From assembly GCA_001897375.1 (NCBI GenBank), contig MKSU01000026.1, forward strand, positions 1 to 64,000: a stretch of DNA of 64,000 nt, given 5' to 3'. The notes under the pieces were generated by a model. The model was not told the origin of the DNA. It was given only the letters and a program-made list of their open reading frames with translations, and made no database searches. The translations under genes were made by a program, and so were the position numbers. This DNA is from Sphingomonas sp. 67-36. GTDB taxonomy: Bacteria > Pseudomonadota > Alphaproteobacteria > Sphingomonadales > Sphingomonadaceae. Shown here one piece after another: positions 54,410-62,993 of this stretch; positions within the stretch are counted from its first letter, which is position 1; each line of letters opens with the position of its first letter.

Positions 54410-55471
54410 TCAGTGCGCGGCGTCGAAATCCGCCAGACGCTGCCTGCGGAAGCGGAGTGGCGCGGTGCCGTTCCATCGCTTGAAGGCGCGCGTGAAGCTC
54501 GCCGTTTCGGCATAGCCCAGCATCTCGCCGATCGCCTCGATCGACATGCCCTCGTGCATCAGCAGGAGCTTCTCGGCGCGCTGCCGGCGGCTCTGGTCGA
54601 GGATCAGGCTGAAGTTGAGGTTCTGCTCGGCGAGCCGGCGGTTCAGCGTGCGCTTCGACAGGCCGAGATGGCGCGCGGCCTCCTCGACGGACGGCGTCGG
54701 CCCCTTGGAGCCGCGCAGGAACTCGGCCAGCGCGCCGCCGATATCGCGCGCGAGCCGGCCGCGATTCACCTCCTGCCGGCACTGCTCGACATAGGTTTCG
54801 GCGGACATCGCATCGGCCATCGGCAGGCGGCGGCTCTCGGCGCCCTTGGCGAAGGTCCACATCGTCCGCTCGGCGCCGAATTCGACGCGACAGCCGTAAT
54901 CGCGCCCGAACTCGTCCCACCCGGCCGGCTTCGGGATCGTCAGGCTGACGGATTCGAACGGGAAGGGGCCGGATATCATGCCGTCGTGCATCCGCCGCAG
55001 CGCGCCGAGATCGCGCACCAGGCAGAATTCGCGCAGGGATTCCGGCACGTTGCTCTCGTCGACGGTGAGGCCGCGAATCTTCCCCCCGTCGTCGCGGAGC
55101 GGGTGATAGCTCAGCAGCGAATAGGTGAGTTCCTGATAGGAGGTGGCGATCGTCACGGCGTCCGCCACCGTCTCGGCGGAGAGCAGCGCCAGCCCCCATG
55201 TGCCATAGGCCGTCAGGCAATAGCGGCTGCCCATCTCATACCATGCGCGCGCATCGCCGGCGGTCGCGTTCGCCACGCTGGTCTGCAGGCGCCATTCGTC
55301 GCGGGCGTAGATCTTCGCGCCGGGGTGCTCGATCGCCAGCGCCTCGACGCGCGCGTCCTTGCAGATGTCGTTCCACGAGACGTCGTGCCGCAGCAGCGAG
55401 TTTCGCATGATCCTCGCGCTTTGTGTCGGCAAGCGCACCGCGGAGAGCGATTGCGGTATCATTTCCACCAT
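54410..55471 (-). CDS. AraC-family transcriptional regulator
   Basis: This roughly 353-residue regulator has an N-terminal arabinose-binding-like domain (about 30-215) and a C-terminal AraC double helix-turn-helix (HLGLSKRTLNRRLAEQNLNF and GEMLGYAETASFTRAFKRW, about 275-325). It resembles regulators of catabolic operons that sense hydrophobic acids. A shorter start at 55408 (332 residues) is possible. It diverges from the Baeyer-Villiger-type monooxygenase at 55622, which it probably controls. GC-rich GCGCCA repeats lie in the gap. Confidence 0.86.
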   Translation of the reverse strand: MVEMIPQSLSAVRLPTQSARIMRNSLLRHDVSWNDICKDARVEALAIEHPGAKIYARDEWRLQTSVANATAGDARAWYEMGSRYCLTAYGTWGLALLSAETVADAVTIATSYQELTYSLLSYHPLRDDGGKIRGLTVDESNVPESLREFCLVRDLGALRRMHDGMISGPFPFESVSLTIPKPAGWDEFGRDYGCRVEFGAERTMWTFAKGAESRRLPMADAMSAETYVEQCRQEVNRGRLARDIGGALAEFLRGSKGPTPSVEEAARHLGLSKRTLNRRLAEQNLNFSLILDQSRRQRAEKLLLMHEGMSIEAIGEMLGYAETASFTRAFKRWNGTAPLRFRRQRLADFDAAH

Positions 55472-55505
55472 CCCGGCCCAGCGCCACGCAGACGAGCATG
55501 TTTGG

Positions 55506-55530
55506 CGCGCCATGTCAAAAATGTGGCGCG
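55506..55530. promoter_or_regulatory. inverted repeat between AraC regulator and monooxygenase
   Basis: CGCGCCA (55506-55512) mirrors TGGCGCG (55524-55530) around an 11-nt AT-rich spacer, with another GCGCCA at 55481. It lies in the 150-bp divergent region and is unlike the TGCGTA motif. It is a candidate AraC-protein site. Confidence 0.4.
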
Positions 55531-55621
55531 ATTCGATCTTCCCTCCCGCGCGATCCGGCCCCATCTTTCGATGATGAGGAGGGGTGGCGCAAGCTCGTCC
55601 CAAGGAGAGGCGGAAGGACAG

Positions 55622-57157
55622 ATGATGGTTGAAGCAACCGGATCGGCGCGCGCGGCGGCCCCGCATGTCGACGTGCTGATCATCGGCGCGGGCATTTCGG
55701 GCATCGGCTCGGCGTGGCATTTGCAGCACCAGTGCCCCGGCAAGAGCTATGTCATCCTCGAGATGAAGGACACGTTCGGCGGCACCTGGGAAACGCACAA
55801 ATACCCCGGCGTCCGTTCCGATTCCGATCTCTACACTTTCGGCTATCGCTTCAAGCCATGGGTCGGCGCGCCCATCGCGAGCGGGGCGGAGATCCTCAAA
55901 TATCTCGGCGAGGTGATCGAGGAGAACGGCATCGGCGAGCATATCCGCTACGGCCACCGCATCGTCTCGTGCAACTGGTCGAGCGAGGACGATCGCTGGA
56001 CGGTCGAGGCGGTGCGCAAATCCGATGGCGCCAACGTCACCTTCACGGCGGGCTTCGTCTGGGGCTGCCAGGGCTATTACGACCATGAGAAGCCCTACGT
56101 CCCCGATTGGCCGGGGCTGGCGGACTATAACGGCCGGTTCGTCCATGCCCAGCTCTGGGACCCGGCGATCGACTATGCCGGCAAACGCATCCTGGTGATC
56201 GGATCGGGCGCGACAGCAGCGACCGTCATCCCCGCCTTCGCCGAGAAAGCCGCGCATGTGACGATGCTCCAGCGTTCGCCGACCTATTTCTTCTGTAGCG
56301 AGAACAAGAACGAACTGGCCGACCGGCTGCGCGAGATCGGGGTGGACGAGCCGACGATCCATCGCGTCGTGCGCGCGCAGGTGATGTTCGATCAGGACCA
56401 ACTCACCCGCCGCTGCCAGACCGAGCCGGACCAGGTGTTCGAGGATCTGAAGGAGCTGGTCCGCGCCTTCACCGGCAAGCCGGATTTCCAGTTCGAGCCG
56501 CATTTCACGCCGCGCTACCGCGTTTGGCAGCAGCGGCTGGCCTTCTGCCCGGACGGCGACATCTTCCGCGCGGCGGTATCGGGCAAGGTCACGGTCGTCA
56601 CCGACACGATCGACCGCTTCACCGAAAAGGGCGTGCGGACGACGAGCGGCGAGGAGATCGAGGCGGACATCATCGTCGCGGCGACCGGCTTCAACCTGTC
56701 GGTGATGGGCGGCATCCCGTTCGAGGTGGACGGCAAGCGCGTCGACTGGTCCGAGACCGTCACCTATCGCGGCATGATGATGACCGGCGTGCCCAATTTC
56801 GTGTGGGTGATGGGCTATTTCCGCGCAAGCTGGACGTTGCGCGTCGACATGATGGGCGATTTCGTCTGCGCCCTGCTCAACCACATGGACGAGATCGGCG
56901 CGAAGAAGGTTGAGGTCGCGCTGCGGCCGGAGGATCGCGGCATGGCGATCCTGCCGTGGATCGAGGCGGACAATTTCAATCCCGGCTATCTGATGCGCGG
57001 GATCAATGCGATGCCGCGTCGCGGCGACAAGCCCGAATGGCGGCACAATCAGGATTATTGGGCAGAGAAGGACGCCTTCCCCCACATCGACCTGAACGAT
57101 GCGGCTTTCCTCTATGACGGCGCGCCCGCGCCGCGCGAGGCGGTCGCCGCCGAATAG
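55622..57157 (+). CDS. flavin-containing monooxygenase, Baeyer-Villiger-type
   Basis: This roughly 511-residue flavoprotein has the FAD motif IIGAGISGIGSAWHL near 20, the NADPH motif VIGSGATAATVIPA near 195 and YNGRFVHAQLWD near 175, close to the Baeyer-Villiger fingerprint FxGxxxHxxxW. It would insert oxygen next to a ketone or oxygenate another electron-rich site using NADPH and O2. The start at 55622 or 55625 follows AAGGAGAGG. It is divergent from and probably activated by the AraC protein. Steroid-ketone oxidation is inference. It converges with egtD. Confidence 0.85.
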   Translation: MMVEATGSARAAAPHVDVLIIGAGISGIGSAWHLQHQCPGKSYVILEMKDTFGGTWETHKYPGVRSDSDLYTFGYRFKPWVGAPIASGAEILKYLGEVIEENGIGEHIRYGHRIVSCNWSSEDDRWTVEAVRKSDGANVTFTAGFVWGCQGYYDHEKPYVPDWPGLADYNGRFVHAQLWDPAIDYAGKRILVIGSGATAATVIPAFAEKAAHVTMLQRSPTYFFCSENKNELADRLREIGVDEPTIHRVVRAQVMFDQDQLTRRCQTEPDQVFEDLKELVRAFTGKPDFQFEPHFTPRYRVWQQRLAFCPDGDIFRAAVSGKVTVVTDTIDRFTEKGVRTTSGEEIEADIIVAATGFNLSVMGGIPFEVDGKRVDWSETVTYRGMMMTGVPNFVWVMGYFRASWTLRVDMMGDFVCALLNHMDEIGAKKVEVALRPEDRGMAILPWIEADNFNPGYLMRGINAMPRRGDKPEWRHNQDYWAEKDAFPHIDLNDAAFLYDGAPAPREAVAAE

Positions 57158-57160
57158 GTG

Positions 57161-58141
57161 TCACGGCGCCGGCCGCGGGGGCTGGGCTTCCGCGAGATGG
57201 ACGGCGAACAGATCGTCGGGGTCCGTCCATTCCGCGACCGGCGTCCAGCCGCCAGCACGCAGCAGCAGCCGCGCATCGCGCGAGCCGTATTTGTGGCTGT
57301 TCTCCGTGTGGATCGCTTCGCCTCGCGTCATGGTGAAGGGGCGGCCGGCGACGGTGAAGGCGATGTCATGCGCTGCTTCCAGGTGCATCTCGATGCGCGC
57401 GCGATCGGCGTTCCAGATCGCGCGGTGGCGGAAAGCCTCGACCGGGATGCTGCCCTGCAACTCGCGATTGATGCGCTCCAGCAGGTTGAGGTTGAACGCG
57501 GCGGTGACGCCGGCCGCATCGTCATAGGCGCGCTCCAGCGTCGCGCGGTCCTTGATCCGGTCCATCCCGATCAGCAGCATCGCGCCCTCGCCGAGCGACT
57601 GGCGCATCATGCGCAACAGGTCGACGGCGGCGAAGGGGACGAGGTTGCCGATCGTCGATCCGGGGAAGAAGCCCAGCCTCGGCCGGTCGCGCACCATCGG
57701 CGGCAGCGCGACTGGCCCGGTGAAGTCCGCCGCGAGCGGATGGATCGGCAGATCGGGAAAGCGCCGCGCCAGCGCGTCGGCGGATTCGCGCAGGAAATCG
57801 GCCGATATGTCGATCGGCACATAGGCGGAGGCCGAGACGGCTTCGAGGAGGATCGGCGTCTTGCCCGACGAGCCCGATCCGAATTCGATCACCGCGCGCC
57901 CGTCGCCGACGAGATGCGCGACCTCGCCGCTGATCGTGCGGAGCAGCGCGGTTTCGGTGCGTGTCGGATAATATTCGGGGAGCCGCGTGATCTCCTCGAA
58001 CAGCACCGATCCGCGCCGGTCGTAGAACCAGCGCGCGGGGATGGCGCGCGGGCGGCGGGTCAGCCCGGCGATCACATCGGCGCGGAACGCCGGATCGGCG
58101 GCGGTCGGCGCCGGAACGAGATCGTCGTCGCGCTTCAGCAT
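57161..58141 (-). CDS. egtD: L-histidine N-alpha-methyltransferase EgtD
   Basis: This 326-residue SAM-dependent methyltransferase has RWFYDRRGSVLFEEITRLPEYYPTRTE-type N-terminal sequence, the SAM-binding IEFGSGSSGKT near 85, and FFPGSTIGN near 155. Length and motifs fit EgtD, which trimethylates histidine to hercynine in ergothioneine synthesis. The start at 58141 overlaps the egtB stop (TGATG). It marks the change from catabolic island to general chromosomal genes. Confidence 0.92.
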   Translation of the reverse strand: MLKRDDDLVPAPTAADPAFRADVIAGLTRRPRAIPARWFYDRRGSVLFEEITRLPEYYPTRTETALLRTISGEVAHLVGDGRAVIEFGSGSSGKTPILLEAVSASAYVPIDISADFLRESADALARRFPDLPIHPLAADFTGPVALPPMVRDRPRLGFFPGSTIGNLVPFAAVDLLRMMRQSLGEGAMLLIGMDRIKDRATLERAYDDAAGVTAAFNLNLLERINRELQGSIPVEAFRHRAIWNADRARIEMHLEAAHDIAFTVAGRPFTMTRGEAIHTENSHKYGSRDARLLLRAGGWTPVAEWTDPDDLFAVHLAEAQPPRPAP

Positions 58142-59412
58142 CACCGGTCGCCCGCCAGCCGGACGCCGGTGAACTGCCAGCGCTGGTGCGGGTAGAAGAA
58201 ATTGCGGTAGCTCGCCCGGACATGCCCGCGCGGCGTGGCGCACGATCCGCCGCGCAGCACGAACTGCCCGGACATGAACTTGCCGTTATATTCGCCGACC
58301 GCGCCGGCGGCGGGCCTGAAGCCGGGATAGGGGCGATAGGCGCTGCCGGTCCATTCCCACACGTCGCCGAAAAAGGCCGGGCCGGCGGACGGGCGCGGCT
58401 CGACCGGCCCCGGCGCATCGAGCAGGTTGCCGCCGTGCGGATCGTGCCGGCACGCGGCGGTTTCCCATTCCGCCTCGGTCGGCAGCCGCGCGCCGGCCCA
58501 GCTCGCATAGGCGTCGGCCTCGTAGAAGCTGACGTGCGTCACCGGCGCCGCGAGATCGAGCGGCCGTCGCCCGTCCAGCCCGAAGCGCGTCCAAATCCCG
58601 TCGCTGCGCTCCCAATAGAGCGGCGCGGCGATCCCCTCCCGCCTGACCCACGACCAGCCGTCCGACAGCCAGTGCGCCGGCGTTTCATAGCCGCCGTCGG
58701 CGATGAAATCGGCCCATTCCCCGTTGGTGACGGGACGGTCGGCGATCGCGTGCGGCGCGAGCAAGGTGCGGTGGCGCGGGCCTTCGCAATCGAAGGCGAA
58801 ACCATCGCCGTCATGTCCGATCCACGCCTCGCCGCCGGGATGCTCGATCCAGCCGGCGGGGGCGGGCAGCACGGCGGGGCGGCGGTGGCTCGATGGCCAT
58901 AGCGCCGGCTCGATCGGATTTTCGGAGAACAGGTGGAGGATATCGGTCAGCAGCAGTTCCTGATGCTGCTCCTCATGCTGGCACCCCAGCCGCACCAGGT
59001 CCTGCGCCTTCGGGGGCAGATCGGGCAGCGCGTCGAGCACCGCCGCGTCGATCGCCGTGCGATAGGCGCGTATCGCGTCGAGTGTCGGGCGCGTCAGCAT
59101 CCCGCGTCGCGCGCGCTGGTGGCGTCGCCCCTCGGCCTCATAATAGCTGTTGAACAGGAACGGGAAGCGATCGTCGTACAGCCGATGGCCGGGGACGAAA
59201 TCGCGCAGCACGAATGTTTCGAAGAACCATGTCGTATGGGCGAGATGCCATTTCGCGGGCGAGGCATCGTCCATCGACTGGACGGTGGCGTCGGCATCGG
59301 ACAGCGGCTCCGCGAGCGCGGCGGTCAGCGCGCGCACCGCCGCATAGCGTTCGGCGAGCGACGGCGCGTCGTGCGCGACACGGCTTTCCCTTGCGCTGCT
59401 TTCGATCGTCAT
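58141..59412 (-). CDS. egtB: ergothioneine biosynthesis sulfoxide synthase EgtB
   Basis: This 423-residue iron-dependent enzyme has an N-terminal DinB-like domain. [12 protein letters not shown] contributes the first metal His, and [11 protein letters not shown] the His-x3-His pair. The C-terminal FGE-sulfatase-like domain has [16 protein letters not shown] and [10 protein letters not shown]. It joins hercynine to a thiol donor using O2. Only egtB and egtD are present, as in the shorter proteobacterial pathway variant. It precedes egtD in one operon. Confidence 0.93.
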   Translation of the reverse strand: MTIESSARESRVAHDAPSLAERYAAVRALTAALAEPLSDADATVQSMDDASPAKWHLAHTTWFFETFVLRDFVPGHRLYDDRFPFLFNSYYEAEGRRHQRARRGMLTRPTLDAIRAYRTAIDAAVLDALPDLPPKAQDLVRLGCQHEEQHQELLLTDILHLFSENPIEPALWPSSHRRPAVLPAPAGWIEHPGGEAWIGHDGDGFAFDCEGPRHRTLLAPHAIADRPVTNGEWADFIADGGYETPAHWLSDGWSWVRREGIAAPLYWERSDGIWTRFGLDGRRPLDLAAPVTHVSFYEADAYASWAGARLPTEAEWETAACRHDPHGGNLLDAPGPVEPRPSAGPAFFGDVWEWTGSAYRPYPGFRPAAGAVGEYNGKFMSGQFVLRGGSCATPRGHVRASYRNFFYPHQRWQFTGVRLAGDR

Positions 59413-59486
59413 GGCGTCAACCCCCGGCCGGATCAGGACTGGATATTATCGAGAACGCGGCGGGGACCCGATTTGTTCACTCGCGG

Positions 59487-61928
59487 CTATACGTCGGGAA
59501 GATGCTGCGCCGCGACGCACCAGTCGCGCAGATCCCGACCCCGCGCGCGCTCCACGAGGCGGGCGGCGTCGGCGATGGTGAAGGGGCGGGCGTTCTCCAG
59601 CGTCTCCAGTTCGCGCCAGGTGATCGGTGCGGCGACGCTGGCGATCTCCCGCGCGCGGGCGGAATAGGGGAGGACGGCGGTCGCGCCGCGCTCGTTGCGC
59701 AGCCAGTCGAGGAAGATGCGGCCGCGCCGCTCCGCCTTGCGCATGTTGGCGGTGAAGCGTTTGGGATGTGCCTCCGCCACCGCACGGGCGAAGCGGCTGG
59801 CGAAGTCCTTCACGGTCGGCCAGTCGGCGGTGGCGTCGAGCGGCACGATGACGTGGACGCCCTTGCCGCCGGTCGCCATCGGGAAGCTCGCCAACCCCAT
59901 CTCGCCGAGCAGGTCGCGAAGCTGCACCGCCGCGCGGCGCACTTCGGCGAAGTCCAGCCCCTCCTCGGGATCGAGATCGAACACCATCCGGTCGGGATGC
60001 TCGACATCGCTCGCCTTCGCGCCCCACCCGTGGAACTCGATCGTGTTCATCTGCACGCAGGTGAGCAGCCCCGCGCCGTGATTGACGACGATATAATCCT
60101 CCACGTCGCCGTCCTTCTCGCGGATCGGGACGTGATCCACCTTGTCGCCGAACGCGCCGGAATCGTGCTTCTGGAAGAAGCATTGCTTCGCCCGTCCCTG
60201 CGGGCAGCGCACGAGGCTGACCGGGCGGCCCGCCAGCCATTGCAGCATCGGCTCGGCGAGGCGGGCGTAATAGGCCGCGAGATCGCCCTTGGTGGCGCCG
60301 GTGCCGGGATAGATCACGCGGTCCGGGTGGGTGATGGTCACGCCGAACGGCGTGTCGCCGGGCGGATCGTCGTCCGGGGCAGGGGCGGGGCTTTCGGGCA
60401 CGACCTCGCGCGCCTCCTTGTCCTCGCGCAGCCCGAGGAAGCTGGCGTGGCGGATGACGTGATCGGCGGTGAACTCGGCGAAGGCCACCTCCGCCACCAG
60501 CACCGGCTCCGCCCATTTCACGCCGCGCGCGGCGGCGCGCGGCACGTCGGTGGGCGCGGTCTTGCGGGCGAGCGGCTTGAGCTTCGCCAGCAGCATCTCG
60601 CGCGTGTCGGCGTCGAAGCCGGTGCCGACACGCCCGGCATAACGCAGCGTCCCGCCTTCGTAGAGGCCGAGCGCGAGGCTGCGCAGGTCGCGCCCCGGCC
60701 GGTCGCTCTCGATATGGCCGATGATGACGAATTCCTGCCGCCGGGTGCACTTCACCTTCAGCCAGTCGCGCGTGCGCGTGCCGCGATAGGGCGCGGCGGC
60801 GCGCTTCGAGACGACGCCCTCATATCCCTCGCGGCATAGCCGGGCGAACAATTCCTCCCCGCCGGAGGAGAGGTGCTCGGCATAATGGATCTGCGGGCGG
60901 GCGCCCGCGAGCAGCGCGGCGAGCCGCTCCTTGCGCTCGGCATTGCCGAGCTTCGTCAGGTCCTCGCCGTCCTGCTCCAGCAGGTCGAAGGCGAAATAAT
61001 GCAGCTCGCCGCCGTGCTTCAGCGCGTTTTGCAGCGCGGAGAAGCTCGGTCGCCCTTCGCCATCGAACGCCACCACCTCGCCGTCGATCAGCGCGGCGCC
61101 GATGCCGAGTTTGGCGAAGGCCGCGACGATCGGCGCGAACCGGTCCGACCAGTCGAGCCCATGCCGCGTATAGGCGCGCGCCTCCGCGCCGGAGACGGCG
61201 ATCAGCGCGCGATAGCCGTCATATTTCACCTCGTGCAGCCAGCCCGATCCGGCGGGCACGTGATCGACCAGCGTGGCGAGCTGCACATCGCGGAACGCGG
61301 GCAGGCTGCCCTTGCGGCTCTTGCCCTTCTTCTCCGGGGGAGAGCCTTTCCCCTCCGCGATCTCGACCATCGTCCGGCCGCTGGAAACGCTGGTCAGCGC
61401 CTTGTCGACCAGATCGCCCGACGCACCGGCATAGGCATCCTCCACCTTGCGGAGCAGCCAGTTCTCGTGGCGCTCGCCCGGCTTGCCCTTCATCCGCACC
61501 AGCAGCCATTCGCCCTTCATCCGCTGGCCATGGAGGATGAAATGGAGGTGGCCCTGCTTGATCGTCTTCGCCGGGTCCTTGCCGCCGACCGGCTCCCATG
61601 TTCCCTCGTCCCACAGCATGACGGTGCCGCCGCCATATTCGCCCTTGGGGATCGTGCCCTCGAACCGGGCATAGGACATGGGATGGTCCTCGGTGCGCAC
61701 CGCGAGGCGCTTGTCCTCGGGATCGAGGCTCGGCCCGCGCGTCACCGCCCAGCTCTTGAGCACGCCGTCCATCTCCAGCCGGAAATCCCAGTGGAGCCGC
61801 GTGGCGTCGTGCTTCTGGACGATGAAGAGGTTGCCGCCCTGCGCCGCGCGCACTCCCTTCGGCTCGCGCGTCTTCGAGAAGTCGCGCTTGCGGTTGTATG
61901 TTTCGAGCGGATCGTTGCGCGTTGCCAT
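59487..61928 (-). CDS. ligD: multifunctional ATP-dependent DNA ligase LigD
   Basis: This 813-residue protein has, in order, a 3'-phosphoesterase domain (QKHDATRLHWDFRLE at 38-52, HPMSY near 82), the ATP-dependent ligase domain with adenylation Lys235 in EVKYDGYRA, and a primase/polymerase domain (from about 530, with MVFDLDPEEG and TCVQMNTIEFHGWG). It is the bacterial NHEJ enzyme working with Ku. The phosphoesterase-ligase-polymerase order is common in proteobacteria. ku lies 1 nt upstream, so they are co-transcribed. Confidence 0.95.
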   Translation of the reverse strand: MATRNDPLETYNRKRDFSKTREPKGVRAAQGGNLFIVQKHDATRLHWDFRLEMDGVLKSWAVTRGPSLDPEDKRLAVRTEDHPMSYARFEGTIPKGEYGGGTVMLWDEGTWEPVGGKDPAKTIKQGHLHFILHGQRMKGEWLLVRMKGKPGERHENWLLRKVEDAYAGASGDLVDKALTSVSSGRTMVEIAEGKGSPPEKKGKSRKGSLPAFRDVQLATLVDHVPAGSGWLHEVKYDGYRALIAVSGAEARAYTRHGLDWSDRFAPIVAAFAKLGIGAALIDGEVVAFDGEGRPSFSALQNALKHGGELHYFAFDLLEQDGEDLTKLGNAERKERLAALLAGARPQIHYAEHLSSGGEELFARLCREGYEGVVSKRAAAPYRGTRTRDWLKVKCTRRQEFVIIGHIESDRPGRDLRSLALGLYEGGTLRYAGRVGTGFDADTREMLLAKLKPLARKTAPTDVPRAAARGVKWAEPVLVAEVAFAEFTADHVIRHASFLGLREDKEAREVVPESPAPAPDDDPPGDTPFGVTITHPDRVIYPGTGATKGDLAAYYARLAEPMLQWLAGRPVSLVRCPQGRAKQCFFQKHDSGAFGDKVDHVPIREKDGDVEDYIVVNHGAGLLTCVQMNTIEFHGWGAKASDVEHPDRMVFDLDPEEGLDFAEVRRAAVQLRDLLGEMGLASFPMATGGKGVHVIVPLDATADWPTVKDFASRFARAVAEAHPKRFTANMRKAERRGRIFLDWLRNERGATAVLPYSARAREIASVAAPITWRELETLENARPFTIADAARLVERARGRDLRDWCVAAQHLPDV

Positions 61929-61929
61929 G

Positions 61930-62790
61930 TCAGGCGCTCTTGCGGCGGGTGGCGGGTTTCCTGGCGGCAGGCTTTTTGGCGGCGGGTTTCGGCGCCGCCG
62001 CCGGCCGGTCGAGCGATTTCTTGAGCGCGGCCATCAGGTCGATCACGTTCGATCCGCGCGCCGGCGCGCGCTCCTCCTCGTCGAGCGCCACCTTGCCGCT
62101 CTTCGACTTGCGCTTGCGCGCGATCAGCTCGCGCAGCGCGTCGACATAGCGGTCGTGGAACTCGGAGGCGTCGAACTTGCCGGTCTTCTTCTCGATCAGC
62201 GTGGTGGCGAGATCGAGCAGGTCCGCGTCCGGCTTCGTATCAGGGATGTCGCGGAAAAAGCCCGCCGCCTTGTTCACCTCGTCGGCGTAGCGCAGCGTCT
62301 CCAGCACCATGCCGCGCCCGCACGGCTTCAGCGCGACGACATATTCGCGCCCGCGCAGCGCGAGCTGGCCAAGCCCCACCTTCTTCGCGCGGCGCAGCGC
62401 CTCGCGCAGCACGACGAACGCCTCGTCGGCGAGGTCGTCGGCGGGGACGACATAATAGGGCCGGTCGTAATAGATGGCGTCGATCTCGGTCATGTCGACG
62501 AACTGTGTCAGCTCCAGCGTGCGCTTGCTCTCCAGCTTCACCCCGGCGATCTCCTCGTCGTCGAGCAGGACATATTCGCCCTTCGAAACCTCGAATCCCT
62601 TCATGATCTCGTCGGGATCGACCGGGCCGATGCCGTCCACCACCTTCTCGTAATGGATGCGCTTGCCCGACGGCTCGTGGATCTGGCGGAAGGATACGGT
62701 CGCGCCGCTCCGGGTGGCGGAATAGATTTCCACCGGGATCGAAACGAGCGCCAGACGAATCTGGCCCTGCCAATAAGCGCGCGCGGGCAT
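61930..62790 (-). CDS. ku: Ku DNA end-binding protein
   Basis: This 286-residue Ku homodimer subunit opens with ARAYWQGQIRLALVSIPVEIY. It has the core beta-barrel/bridge region and a C-terminal Lys/Ala/Pro-rich tail (AAPKPAAKKPAARKPATRR) that binds DNA and LigD. The start at 62790 has GGGAGG with 7-nt spacing. An upstream in-frame extension is not supported. It heads the ku-ligD NHEJ operon. Confidence 0.95.
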   Translation of the reverse strand: MPARAYWQGQIRLALVSIPVEIYSATRSGATVSFRQIHEPSGKRIHYEKVVDGIGPVDPDEIMKGFEVSKGEYVLLDDEEIAGVKLESKRTLELTQFVDMTEIDAIYYDRPYYVVPADDLADEAFVVLREALRRAKKVGLGQLALRGREYVVALKPCGRGMVLETLRYADEVNKAAGFFRDIPDTKPDADLLDLATTLIEKKTGKFDASEFHDRYVDALRELIARKRKSKSGKVALDEEERAPARGSNVIDLMAALKKSLDRPAAAPKPAAKKPAARKPATRRKSA

Positions 62791-62993
62791 CAAGGGCCTC
62801 CCTTGGGTGAAGGATGCAGCTTCAATCCCGCGAAGGGGAGTCTGTTCCCTCATCGCAACGATATGCCATGTCGCGGCGCGGTGCGGCGAGGGCGTCATTA
62901 TAATCGAATTGTCATAGGGCGATGGAAGAGAGGTATTTTCGCCGGCGCCCCGGAGCGGCTAGCGCGTCACTGCCACAGGATGCTGGAGGGGTG

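Noticed and set aside
54410-57085. An 891-codon minus frame extending the AraC protein upstream
   Set aside because: The extension is antisense to the monooxygenase and lacks motifs. The regulator begins at 55471 or 55408.
54338-57157. A 939-codon plus frame that would fuse an N-terminal region to the Baeyer-Villiger-type enzyme
   Set aside because: The upstream part is antisense to the AraC gene. A good ribosome-binding site and the FAD motif place the real start at 55622/55625.
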